Assembly (NCBI GenBank): GCA_043742785.1
Contig: JAYTXU010000001.1
Span: 1 to 30,406 of the forward strand
Origin: JACQCF01 sp043742785
GTDB taxonomy: Bacteria; Omnitrophota; Gorgyraeia; Zapsychrales; Fredricksoniimonadaceae
DNA length: 30,406 nt
Reading direction: 5' to 3'
Shown in pieces: positions 21,847 through 29,003 of this stretch (within the stretch, counting starts at the first letter, position 1; every line of letters begins with the position of its first letter). Both the position numbers and the translations under genes were made by a program. The notes under the pieces are model-generated. The model did no database searches, had not been told where the DNA came from, and saw nothing but the letters and a program-made list of their open reading frames with translations.

Positions 21847-23270
21847 AACTTCATAGTTTAACTGCCCATCAGATTTTAGATCTCTATAAAGTTAAAAAGA
21901 CTTCTCTTGTTGAAGTTTTAAAGGATGTTCACTCTCGTATTGAAGCGATCGATCCTAAGGTGCATGCTTATGCGCGATTAAGTACTCAAAAAATAGCGTC
22001 TCAAGGTTCCATGGCTATTCCTATTGCGATTAAAGATAATATGTCGACCAAGGGTGAAGAGATTACATGTTCTTCAAAGATTTTAAAAGGTTATCATGCT
22101 CCCTATGATGCAGGTGTTATTGAGAAGGTTAAACAAAGCGGGGGAGTGATTTTAGGGTTTGCTAATATGGATGAATTTGCTTTTGGTTCTTCTACTGAAA
22201 GTTCTTGTTATGGACCAACTTTTAATCCATGGAATTTATCGTGTGTTCCAGGCGGATCCAGCGGTGGATCTGCCGCATCGGTAGCTGCTGATGAGACAAT
22301 TTGGGCACTAGGTTCTGATACAGGGGGATCGATCCGTCAGCCAGCATCATTCTGTGGGATCGTTGGGATGAAACCAACCTATGGACGAGTGTCTCGTTAT
22401 GGTTTAATTGCTTTTGCTTCTAGTCTTGATCAAATTGGCCCTTTGACAAAAGATGTTATGGACTGCGCGTTGCTTATGAATATTATTTCCGGTTATGATG
22501 AAAGAGATTCTACTTCCGTAAACGTCTCCGTTCCAGACTATACGAAAGCTTTAGTCAATGATGTAAAAGGCCTTAAGATTGGTGTTCCCAAAGAGGCTTT
22601 TGTAGAAGGTTTAGACCCTCAAGTGAGAACTACCGTGGAAGCTGCTATTGTAGAGTTTAAAAAGCAAGGAGCGATTATTAAAGAGGTTTCTTTACCGCAT
22701 ACACCCTATGCGGTTGCAACCTATTATATTATTGCGACAGCTGAGGCGTCATCTAACTTGGCGCGTTTTGATGGAATTCGTTTTGGTCTTCGTCAGTCGC
22801 CAACTAGCATCAGAAAGAATGCTTTGCTTGATCTGTATGAAGAAACTCGTGATATTGGTTTTGGTGATGAAGCTAAGCGCCGTATTATGCTTGGAACCTA
22901 TGTTTTATCTTCTGGATATTATGATGCCTATTATTTAAGTGGTCAAAAAGTACGCACCTTGATTAAACAAGATTTGGATGAAGCATTTAAAGAATGTGAT
23001 GTAATCTTAACACCTACAGCGCCGACAACAGCATTTAAAGTAGGAGAAAAGGTTTCGGATCCCTTGAGTATGTATTTGTCGGATATTTACACCATTCCTG
23101 CTAATTTAGCAGGAATTCCATCAATATCAATTCCCTGTGGTTTTTCAAAAGAAGGATTACCAATCGGTTTACAATTGATGGGAAAAGCTTTTGATGAAGA
23201 GATGTTGCTTCGGATGTGTTATACCTATGAACAAAACACTCCCTGGCATACCAAGAAACCTAATTTATGA
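21843..23270 (+). CDS. gatA: Asp-tRNA(Asn)/Glu-tRNA(Gln) amidotransferase subunit A
   Basis: GatA is the amidase that releases ammonia from glutamine for GatB. The 475-residue length is standard. The Ser-cisSer-Lys triad is complete: Lys64 (IAIKDNM), Ser139 (VPGGSSGGSAAS) and Ser163 (GSDTGGSIRQPASFCG), with spacings 75 and 24 as in known GatA. Other motifs: TCSSKILKGYHAPYDAGV, GFANMDEFAFGSSTESS.YGPTFNPW, GMKPTYGRVSRYGLIAFASSLDQIGPLT, TAEASSNLARFDG, and YTIPANLAGIPSISIPCG near the C-terminus. It is coupled to gatC and gatB through ATGA overlaps. Confidence 0.98.
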   Translation: MKLHSLTAHQILDLYKVKKTSLVEVLKDVHSRIEAIDPKVHAYARLSTQKIASQGSMAIPIAIKDNMSTKGEEITCSSKILKGYHAPYDAGVIEKVKQSGGVILGFANMDEFAFGSSTESSCYGPTFNPWNLSCVPGGSSGGSAASVAADETIWALGSDTGGSIRQPASFCGIVGMKPTYGRVSRYGLIAFASSLDQIGPLTKDVMDCALLMNIISGYDERDSTSVNVSVPDYTKALVNDVKGLKIGVPKEAFVEGLDPQVRTTVEAAIVEFKKQGAIIKEVSLPHTPYAVATYYIIATAEASSNLARFDGIRFGLRQSPTSIRKNALLDLYEETRDIGFGDEAKRRIMLGTYVLSSGYYDAYYLSGQKVRTLIKQDLDEAFKECDVILTPTAPTTAFKVGEKVSDPLSMYLSDIYTIPANLAGIPSISIPCGFSKEGLPIGLQLMGKAFDEEMLLRMCYTYEQNTPWHTKKPNL

Positions 23271-24709
23271 GTCAGCCTCCATTTGAAACAGTTATTGGAT
23301 TAGAAGTGCATCTGCAATTATCGACGAATACGAAGATTTTTTGCGGTTGTGCTAATATCTTTGGTTCTGCTCCAAATACCAATGTTTGCCCAGTGTGTTT
23401 AGGGCTTCCAGGAGCTTTGCCTGTTTTAAATGCTCAAGCTTTGCTTTCAGGAATCAAGGTGGGATTAGCTTTGGATTGTGAAATTAATTCGTTTATTAAA
23501 TTTGATCGAAAAAATTATTATTATCCTGATTCACCAAAGGGTTATCAGATCTCTCAATATGATTTTCCGGTAGCAAAAGATGGCTTTGTAAATATTAAAA
23601 CGGATAAGGGCTTAAAACGTGTAGGTATCAAGCGTGCTCATTTGGAAGAAGATGCAGGAAAATTGATGCATGATAATTTAAGTAATTGCTCATTAGTTGA
23701 TTTTAATCGTACAGGAACTCCGTTGATTGAGATAGTAACAGAAGCGGATATGCGTAACCCTCAAGAAGCTTATGATTATTTGACGACTTTAAAATTAACC
23801 CTCGAGTATTTAGGTGTTTCTGATTGTGATATGGAAAAAGGCTCTTTGCGCTGTGATGCTAATGTTTCTGTTCGTCCTTGGGGTCAAAAAGAATTTGGCA
23901 CTAAAACAGAATTAAAAAATATGAACTCATTTAGTGCTGTTAAAAAAGCCTTGGAATATGAAGTTTCACGTCATACACAGGTGATTCTTTCTGGAAATAA
24001 GATTGTGCAGGAAACTTTGTTGTGGAATGACGAGAAGGCTTGTACGATTACTATGCGATCCAAGGAACAGGCGCATGATTATCGGTATTTTCCAGATCCT
24101 GACCTAGTTCCTTTTACGATTGATTCTAAAGTTGTTGATCAAGTACGTTCGGAATTGCCGGAATTACCGCATATAAAATTAGAGCGTTTTGTTAAACAAT
24201 ATTTTTTAAGTGAATATGATGCTGGAGTGTTAGTGATGGATCAAGCTTTAGGTTTATTCTTTGAAGAATGTTGTAAGCAATATAATCAACCCAAGAAGAT
24301 TTCTAATTGGCTCACTAGTGTTGTGCTTAAAGAAATAAAGGAACGCAAAAGTGGTATTGCTGAACTTAAGTTGCCGTCTCGACATTTTGTGGAATTAATT
24401 AAAGCTGTCGAAGAAGAGGTTATTAGCAATTTAACAGGTAAAGAAATTTTAATAGAAATGCTGATTTCTGGGAAAAGTGCAGGAATGATTATTGTAGAAA
24501 AAGGTGCAGCTCAATTATCAGATGAGGTAGTATTAATTAACATTGTCGATGAAATTATTGCTCAAAATCCTACTGTTGTTGCTCAAATTAAAGAAGGAAA
24601 ACCTTCTGCAGCTGGGTTTTTAGTGGGGCAAGCGATGAAAAGAAGTGGTGGTAAAGCCAATCCTAAGAAACTTAATGAGATTATTAGCCAAAGGATCTCC
24701 AATGTTTAA
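23267..24709 (+). CDS. gatB: Asp-tRNA(Asn)/Glu-tRNA(Gln) amidotransferase subunit B
   Basis: GatB binds the mischarged tRNA and activates its side chain with ATP before amidation. The 480 residues have the kinase-like cradle (FETVIGLEVHLQLSTNTKIFCGC, NVCPVCLGLPGALPVLN, FDRKNYYYPDSPKGYQISQYDFP, HLEEDAGKLMHD, LVDFNRTGTPLIEIVTE, MEKGSLRCDANVSVRPWGQKEFGTKTELKNMNSF, QETLLWND...MRSKE.AHDYRYFPDPDL) and the helical tail domain ending QAMKRSGGKANPKKLNEII. A full transamidosome core is thus present, which implies that this organism makes Gln-tRNA and/or Asn-tRNA indirectly. It overlaps the protease gene by 8 nt. Confidence 0.98.
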   Translation: MSQPPFETVIGLEVHLQLSTNTKIFCGCANIFGSAPNTNVCPVCLGLPGALPVLNAQALLSGIKVGLALDCEINSFIKFDRKNYYYPDSPKGYQISQYDFPVAKDGFVNIKTDKGLKRVGIKRAHLEEDAGKLMHDNLSNCSLVDFNRTGTPLIEIVTEADMRNPQEAYDYLTTLKLTLEYLGVSDCDMEKGSLRCDANVSVRPWGQKEFGTKTELKNMNSFSAVKKALEYEVSRHTQVILSGNKIVQETLLWNDEKACTITMRSKEQAHDYRYFPDPDLVPFTIDSKVVDQVRSELPELPHIKLERFVKQYFLSEYDAGVLVMDQALGLFFEECCKQYNQPKKISNWLTSVVLKEIKERKSGIAELKLPSRHFVELIKAVEEEVISNLTGKEILIEMLISGKSAGMIIVEKGAAQLSDEVVLINIVDEIIAQNPTVVAQIKEGKPSAAGFLVGQAMKRSGGKANPKKLNEIISQRISNV

Positions 24710-26054
24710 GAAGATAATTTATGTTTCACTAGCATTAATTTTATGTTTATCAGTTGGTACTCTTTTGATCAATCAAAAAGTTCGCGCTGATGAAGAAAAA
24801 ATTCAAGAGAAAAAAGAGAAAATTAAAGATTCCAAAGATGATTTGTATTCTAAGGTTGAACTTTATAGCTATGCTCTAACTACTATTCAATCTGAATATG
24901 TGGATGAAAAAACTCCTAAAGATATTATTTATGGTTCCTTGAAAGGACTATTGTCTTCTTTAGATGCGCATAGTCAATTTCTAGACCCCGATGAGTATAA
25001 AGATTTAAAAACTGAAACTGCTGGTAAATTTGGCGGTATTGGTGTTGAAATTACTATTAAAGATGGATTGTTAACCGTTATTACTCCTGTTGAAGATACT
25101 CCTGCTTGGAAGGCTGGAATTAAAGCAGGGGATCGAATTGTTAAAATTGAGAAAGAATCAACTCGTGATATGAGTTTAGATGATTCAGTGAAACGTTTGC
25201 GGGGAGATCCAGGAACCATTATGCATATTACTATTTTACGTGAAAGTGAAACTCTTGTTAAAGAGTACACTATTAAAAGAGAGTTAATTCATGTTCAAGA
25301 TGTTAAAGCTCCGCATATGCTTGATAAGCATATAGGTTATATTCGTCTGACTGAGTTTAGAGAGAATTCTTATACCGAGTTTCATAAAGCTCTTAAAGAA
25401 CTTAAGGAGCAGGAAGCTGATAGCTTAATTGTGGATTTAAGAAATAACCCAGGGGGTCTTCTTAATGTAGCGATTAAGATTTGTAATGATTTTTTACCCC
25501 TTGGCAAGACAATTGTTTCAACCAAGGGGCGTCATGTGGCTAGTGATACAATAGCTAAGTCTACTAATTCTAATGGGGAATATTTAAAATGGCCTCTGGT
25601 TGTTTTGATTAATGAGGGAAGTGCTTCAGCAAGTGAAATATTTGCAGGCGCTATGAAGGATAATAAGAGAGCGGTTATTGTTGGGTTTAAGTCTTTTGGT
25701 AAAGGTTCTATTCAGTCGGTTATTCCATTGCCTGATGGTTCAGGTTTACGTTTGACTACAGCTAAATATTTTACACCTTCAGGAGTCTGTATTCATGGTC
25801 TTGGTATTGTGCCTGATGTGGTTATCAATCAAACAAAAGCAAAAGAGATAGAGGCAGAAAAAGATAAAAAGGATATTGAAAAGATCTTTGAAGACGTAGA
25901 GAATAATGAAATAATAGAGTCCGGAGTCTTAACGGGAGAAAAGAAGAAAGCAGCAGAGCAAAAAAAGAAAGATGACGAAGATGCGCAGTTGCAAAGTGCC
26001 ATTAGCATTATTAAAGGTATAAAGGTGTATAGTAGTTTTAACGAAGCGAATTAG
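24702..26054 (+). CDS. ctpA: S41-family C-terminal processing protease (CtpA type)
   Basis: The start at 24702 is chosen for the SD AAGGA (24691-24695) and because it begins an N-terminal hydrophobic anchor or signal (MFKKIIYVSLALILCLSVGT). The 450-residue product then has a charged helical stretch, an S41 N-terminal helical part (YVDEKTPKDIIYGSLKGLLSSLDAHSQFLDPDEY), a PDZ domain (about residues 105-195, with GKFGGIGVEI...VEDTPAWKAGIKAGDRIVKIE) and the catalytic core with IGYIRLTEF, DLRNNPGG, NEGSASASEIFAGAMKD (Ser309) and SFGKGSIQ (Lys334), a Ser-Lys dyad spaced 25 residues. The C-terminal 60 residues are highly charged (Glu/Lys) and probably form a coil. It acts in the periplasm; substrates are unknown. 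A YibQ-like deacetylase follows, a common pairing. Confidence 0.94.
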   Translation: MFKKIIYVSLALILCLSVGTLLINQKVRADEEKIQEKKEKIKDSKDDLYSKVELYSYALTTIQSEYVDEKTPKDIIYGSLKGLLSSLDAHSQFLDPDEYKDLKTETAGKFGGIGVEITIKDGLLTVITPVEDTPAWKAGIKAGDRIVKIEKESTRDMSLDDSVKRLRGDPGTIMHITILRESETLVKEYTIKRELIHVQDVKAPHMLDKHIGYIRLTEFRENSYTEFHKALKELKEQEADSLIVDLRNNPGGLLNVAIKICNDFLPLGKTIVSTKGRHVASDTIAKSTNSNGEYLKWPLVVLINEGSASASEIFAGAMKDNKRAVIVGFKSFGKGSIQSVIPLPDGSGLRLTTAKYFTPSGVCIHGLGIVPDVVINQTKAKEIEAEKDKKDIEKIFEDVENNEIIESGVLTGEKKKAAEQKKKDDEDAQLQSAISIIKGIKVYSSFNEAN

Positions 26055-26056
26055 AA

Positions 26057-26989
26057 ATGTCTAAAAAAAGAAAAGTTTCTTCGGATGATAAGAGGGCAAT
26101 TAAGACGACATTTATTATGTTGGTTATTTTTGCTTTATGCGCAGGTCTTTTTTTGTTCTTTCATAGAGATAAGAAAAAAGAATCTACGATTAAAAAATCT
26201 CAATCGATTGAGCTAGAAAAAGCATTTCTAAAACTTTCTTTAGAAAAACCTATAAAACTTAAGAAGAAGATGATTGAGAAAAGTGTAGCTATTCCTTTGA
26301 CGGGAGGAGGAGCTAAAATAGCTTTTGTTCTTGATGATTGGGGGGAACGTTTAAGTAATTGCCATTATTTAAAAGAGATTAAAGCTCCTTTAGCTATTTC
26401 CATTTTACCTAATTTACGTCATAGTGATGATGTGATGAAATGTGCAAGTGTTTATGACAAAGACATTATGTTGCATTTACCTATGGAACCGTATCATACC
26501 TTTGACAAGTATCCAGATTACTATCTTCTTACTACAAAAATGTCACAAGTGAAAGTGGAAAGTCTTATTGATGATAGTTTTAAAAAGATGCCCTTGATAG
26601 TAGGTGTTAATAATCATATGGGTTCTAAAGCGACTGAAGATAAGGCATTAATGAAGATTGTTTTTAAGAAGATTAAGAAGAAGGGGTTGTTTTTCATAGA
26701 TAGTATGACAGCTCCTCATCATTCTATTTGTGGCGAATTGGCTGATGAAATGAATCTACCTTTTTCTAAACGGGATGTGTTTTTAGATAATGTGAATACT
26801 AAAGAAGCAATTGAGAAACAGATAGTTGAGTTGACTCAAAAAGCACGTCGACAAGGGTATGCTATTGCCATTGGTCATGATCGTCAATTGACCATGCAGG
26901 TACTAGAAGAGAATATTCCTATTCTTCAGAAACAAGGTTTTGAGATTGTTCACGTCAAAGATCTTTTACGAAATACTCATAAAAAATAA
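26057..26989 (+). CDS. Divergent polysaccharide deacetylase, YibQ family
   Basis: The 310-residue product has a short charged N-terminus, one membrane segment (about residues 17-36, TTFIMLVIFALCAGLFLFFH), a linker and a NodB-like catalytic domain (about 86-305). Motifs of the divergent polysaccharide deacetylase family are KIAFVLDDWG (first acidic pair), PLAISILPNLRHSDDV, DIMLHLPMEP, VGVNNHMGSKAT, LFFIDSMTAP, QGYAIAIGHDR and GFEIVHVKDLL. The family is thought to act on envelope polysaccharide in the periplasm; biochemical data are sparse. It lies 2 nt after the protease and overlaps tsaD by 1 nt, so all three are likely co-transcribed. Confidence 0.85.
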   Translation: MSKKRKVSSDDKRAIKTTFIMLVIFALCAGLFLFFHRDKKKESTIKKSQSIELEKAFLKLSLEKPIKLKKKMIEKSVAIPLTGGGAKIAFVLDDWGERLSNCHYLKEIKAPLAISILPNLRHSDDVMKCASVYDKDIMLHLPMEPYHTFDKYPDYYLLTTKMSQVKVESLIDDSFKKMPLIVGVNNHMGSKATEDKALMKIVFKKIKKKGLFFIDSMTAPHHSICGELADEMNLPFSKRDVFLDNVNTKEAIEKQIVELTQKARRQGYAIAIGHDRQLTMQVLEENIPILQKQGFEIVHVKDLLRNTHKK

Positions 26990-27945
26990 TGAATATTTTA
27001 GGTGTTGAAACTTCATGTGATGAAACTGCTGCGGCTGTTGTCAAAGACGGTGTTGATGTTCTTTCGAATGTGGTGGCTTCTAGTTTAAAAGATCATGCTT
27101 CTTTTGGAGGAATTATTCCAGAAATTGCGTCTCGTAGGCAGATTGAATCTATTCATGGGGTTGTTTCTCAATCTTTGATTCAAGCTAAAATGACTCTTAA
27201 GAATATTGATGCTATCGCAGTAACAACAAAGCCGGGACTTATTGGTTCTTTGCTGGTTGGTATTGCTTTTGCGCGATCTTTAGCTTATGCTTCTAATAAA
27301 TCTTTGATTGAAATAGATCATATTCAAGCTCATTGGTATGCTAATTTTTTACGTCTGTTTGGGGATAAAGATTCTTTACCCAAATTACCAGCTATAGGAT
27401 TGGTTGTTTCTGGTGGGCATAGTAGTTTATTTGACATTAAGGATTTTAATAAGGTTAAACTGTTGGGTGCAACTAGAGATGATGCAGCAGGAGAAGCTTT
27501 TGATAAGGTGGCTCGTCTTTTGAATTTAGGTTATCCTGGAGGACCAATTATAGATCGTTTAGCTAAAGAAGGGGTTAATCATCAAATTCGTTTTCCTCAA
27601 GCTAATTTAGAAGGGAGTAATGATTTTAGTTTCAGCGGTCTTAAAACAGCTGTTTTATATTATACGAAGAAAAATAAAGATTTTAATGTAGCTCAAGTAG
27701 CTTATTCCTTTCAGAAAAGTGTTGTTAATGTTTTAACAGATAAAGCTATTAAAGCTTGTAAGAAAAAGAAAGTAAAAACCTTGTTAATAGGCGGTGGTGT
27801 TGCTGCTAATTCTGCTTTAAGAAAAAATTTAATGGAAGCAGGTCAAAGAGAGGGTATTAAAGTTTATTTTCCTTTAATGACTTTTTGTTTAGATAATGCT
27901 GCAATGATTGCAGGTTTAGGGTATAGGTTGACTAAGGGGAAGTAA
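26989..27945 (+). CDS. tsaD: tRNA N6-adenosine threonylcarbamoyltransferase
   Basis: TsaD transfers the threonylcarbamoyl group to A37 of ANN-decoding tRNAs, together with TsaB and TsaE. The 318 residues contain the ASKHA signatures: ILGVETSCDETAAAVV, GGIIPEIASRRQ, KPGLIGSLLVG, the metal-binding HIQAHWYA (His111 and His115), LVVSGGHSSLF, DDAAGEAFDKVARLL, PGGPIIDRLA, FSFSGLKTAV, LLIGGGVAANSALR and CLDNAAMIA (metal-binding Asp302). This is the long TsaD form, not TsaB. It overlaps the yibQ-like gene by 1 nt. Confidence 0.97.
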   Translation: MNILGVETSCDETAAAVVKDGVDVLSNVVASSLKDHASFGGIIPEIASRRQIESIHGVVSQSLIQAKMTLKNIDAIAVTTKPGLIGSLLVGIAFARSLAYASNKSLIEIDHIQAHWYANFLRLFGDKDSLPKLPAIGLVVSGGHSSLFDIKDFNKVKLLGATRDDAAGEAFDKVARLLNLGYPGGPIIDRLAKEGVNHQIRFPQANLEGSNDFSFSGLKTAVLYYTKKNKDFNVAQVAYSFQKSVVNVLTDKAIKACKKKKVKTLLIGGGVAANSALRKNLMEAGQREGIKVYFPLMTFCLDNAAMIAGLGYRLTKGK

Positions 27946-27994
27946 TTTTGTTACGTATGGTGAATAAGAAAATTATTTTTAATAAGGGGAAAAT

Positions 27995-28516
27995 ATGGTT
28001 TTTAGTCGTCGAGAAATAAAAGAAGTTGCTCCAGAAGAGAAAGTTATTGAAATTAGTGCTGCTATGGATGGGGCGCTTGCTTTTGGTGATCCTGTGAATT
28101 TAAAAATTACAGGGAGATTTACAGGAAAGCTAGATACAAAAGGAATCCTAACGATTGCTCAGAGCGCTGTTGTGGATGCAAATATTCAAGGTGAAAACAT
28201 CATTATTGCTGGTAAGGTTAAAGGTAATGTAATTGCTAAGAAGATGTTGGTTTTAATGCCAAGCGCTACTTTAACAGGAAATATTTCAACACCAAAATTA
28301 AATATTGTAGAAGGAGCTGTTTTTCAAGGGTGCTGTCAAATGATCGATGACTTTTTAAATACGGAAGAATTGTCTCAATATTTGGAGATTGAAAAGGTTG
28401 CGATTGAAGATTTGGCTGCTACAGGTAAGATTCCAGCGATTAAAGATGATCATGGTTGGAAATTCGAACGTATTAAGATTGATCAATGGGCTTCTGCAGG
28501 TAAGGTTAATTTATGA
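27995..28516 (+). CDS. Bactofilin fused to a C-terminal HTH_17/excisionase-type DNA-binding domain
   Basis: The 173-residue product has two parts. Residues about 15-115 form the repeating beta pattern of bactofilins (polymer-forming cytoskeletal proteins): KVIEISAAMDGALAFGDPVNLKITGRFTGKLDTKGILTIAQSAVVDANIQGENIIIAGKVKGNVIAKKMLVLMPSATLTGNISTPKLNIVEGAVFQG is the typical right-handed beta-helix rhythm with 'G...G.i' turns. Residues about 119-170 (FLNTEELSQYLEIEKVAIEDLAATGKIPAIKDDHGWKFERIKIDQWA) read as an excisionase/MerR-type winged helix-turn-helix (HTH_17). Bactofilins normally end in short disordered tails. The SD AAGGGGA (27984-27990) is strong. The stop overlaps the next start (ATGA), and that gene also has an HTH_17 domain. 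A polymer that binds DNA, or that recruits the partner through HTH contacts, is inferred. Confidence 0.82.
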   Translation: MVFSRREIKEVAPEEKVIEISAAMDGALAFGDPVNLKITGRFTGKLDTKGILTIAQSAVVDANIQGENIIIAGKVKGNVIAKKMLVLMPSATLTGNISTPKLNIVEGAVFQGCCQMIDDFLNTEELSQYLEIEKVAIEDLAATGKIPAIKDDHGWKFERIKIDQWASAGKVNL

Positions 28517-28812
28517 GTGGTCAGTATATAACTGTACGTGAAACAGCACAAATCTTAGGGGTTTCAGAGAAGAAGGTGACCGATCTTATTGAAGGTGGTC
28601 AGCTTCAGGCCTATAAGATTGCTGATCAATTTTTGCGTCTTAAACGTAATGAAGTGATGCAAATTCGCACCAGTGGAGAAGTGGTTAGTGAGAATGTTAA
28701 GCATGAGTATACTGTTGCTGAGAAATTAAAAGATTTCTTTTATTTTAATGATTTTTATATTTTTTCTTTCCTTGTCATAGCAGTCTTGCTTTATATTATT
28801 TTTCTTGCCTAG
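28513..28812 (+). CDS. Membrane-anchored HTH_17/excisionase-type protein
   Basis: The 99-residue product starts with an excisionase-type helix-turn-helix (residues about 4-52: ITVRETAQILGVSEKKVTDLIEGGQLQAYKIADQFLRLKRNEVMQI), then a 25-residue charged linker, then one C-terminal membrane segment (about 80-98, FYIFSFLVIAVLLYIIFLA) that reaches the last residue. It is therefore a tail-anchored DNA-binding-type protein with the HTH on the cytoplasmic side (inferred). It overlaps the bactofilin-HTH gene by 4 nt (ATGA), so the two are translationally coupled. It is not a phage Xis: no integrase or attachment site is nearby and Xis proteins have no membrane anchor. Confidence 0.82.
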   Translation: MSGQYITVRETAQILGVSEKKVTDLIEGGQLQAYKIADQFLRLKRNEVMQIRTSGEVVSENVKHEYTVAEKLKDFFYFNDFYIFSFLVIAVLLYIIFLA

Positions 28813-28827
28813 AATAAGAAAAATTCC

Positions 28828-28856
28828 TTGCACAGCTTAACTCTTTAACGTAAAAT
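28828..28856 (+). promoter_or_regulatory. Promoter of tRNA-Met
   Basis: TTGCAC (28828-28833) and TAAAAT (28851-28856) are separated by 17 nt. The start would be near 28863, 6 nt before the mature tRNA end at 28869. Confidence 0.65.
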
Positions 28857-28868
28857 TACGGCTCATTT

Positions 28869-28944
28869 GGCGGGGTAGCTCAGTTGATAGAGCATTCGGT
28901 TCATACCCGACAGGTCGGTGGTTTAAATCCACTCCCCGCCACCA
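28869..28944 (+). tRNA. Elongator tRNA-Met (CAT) with A19:U56 tertiary pair
   Basis: This 76-nt cloverleaf includes an encoded CCA (28942-28944). The acceptor stem GGCGGGG/CCCCGCC has a G1:C72 pair, so it is not the initiator, and the anticodon arm (CGG-TTCATAC-CCG) and variable loop AGGTC match bacterial elongator tRNA-Met rather than tRNA-Ile2. The D loop reads AGTTGATA, with A where G19 is expected, and the T loop reads TTTAAAT, with T where C56 is expected. These two positions pair with each other, so the change is compensatory. Pair 27:43 is a U-C mismatch. A TTTTTT run follows directly (28945-28950). Confidence 0.93.
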
Positions 28945-29003
28945 TTTTTTATCTTTCCTAAGGAAGTTATTAAACAATGGATTTAAATAGTTAGAGATTA
29001 TAT

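Noticed and set aside
28513..28812. Phage excisionase (Xis) from a prophage
   Set aside because: No integrase, att-like repeats or phage genes are nearby, and the protein ends in a membrane segment and is coupled to a bactofilin gene.
28869..28944. Initiator tRNA-fMet or tRNA-Ile2(CAU)
   Set aside because: The G1:C72 pair and the absence of three consecutive G-C pairs (GGG/CCC) in the anticodon stem exclude the initiator; anticodon arm and variable loop match elongator Met better than Ile2, although lysidine-type Ile2 cannot be fully excluded by eye.
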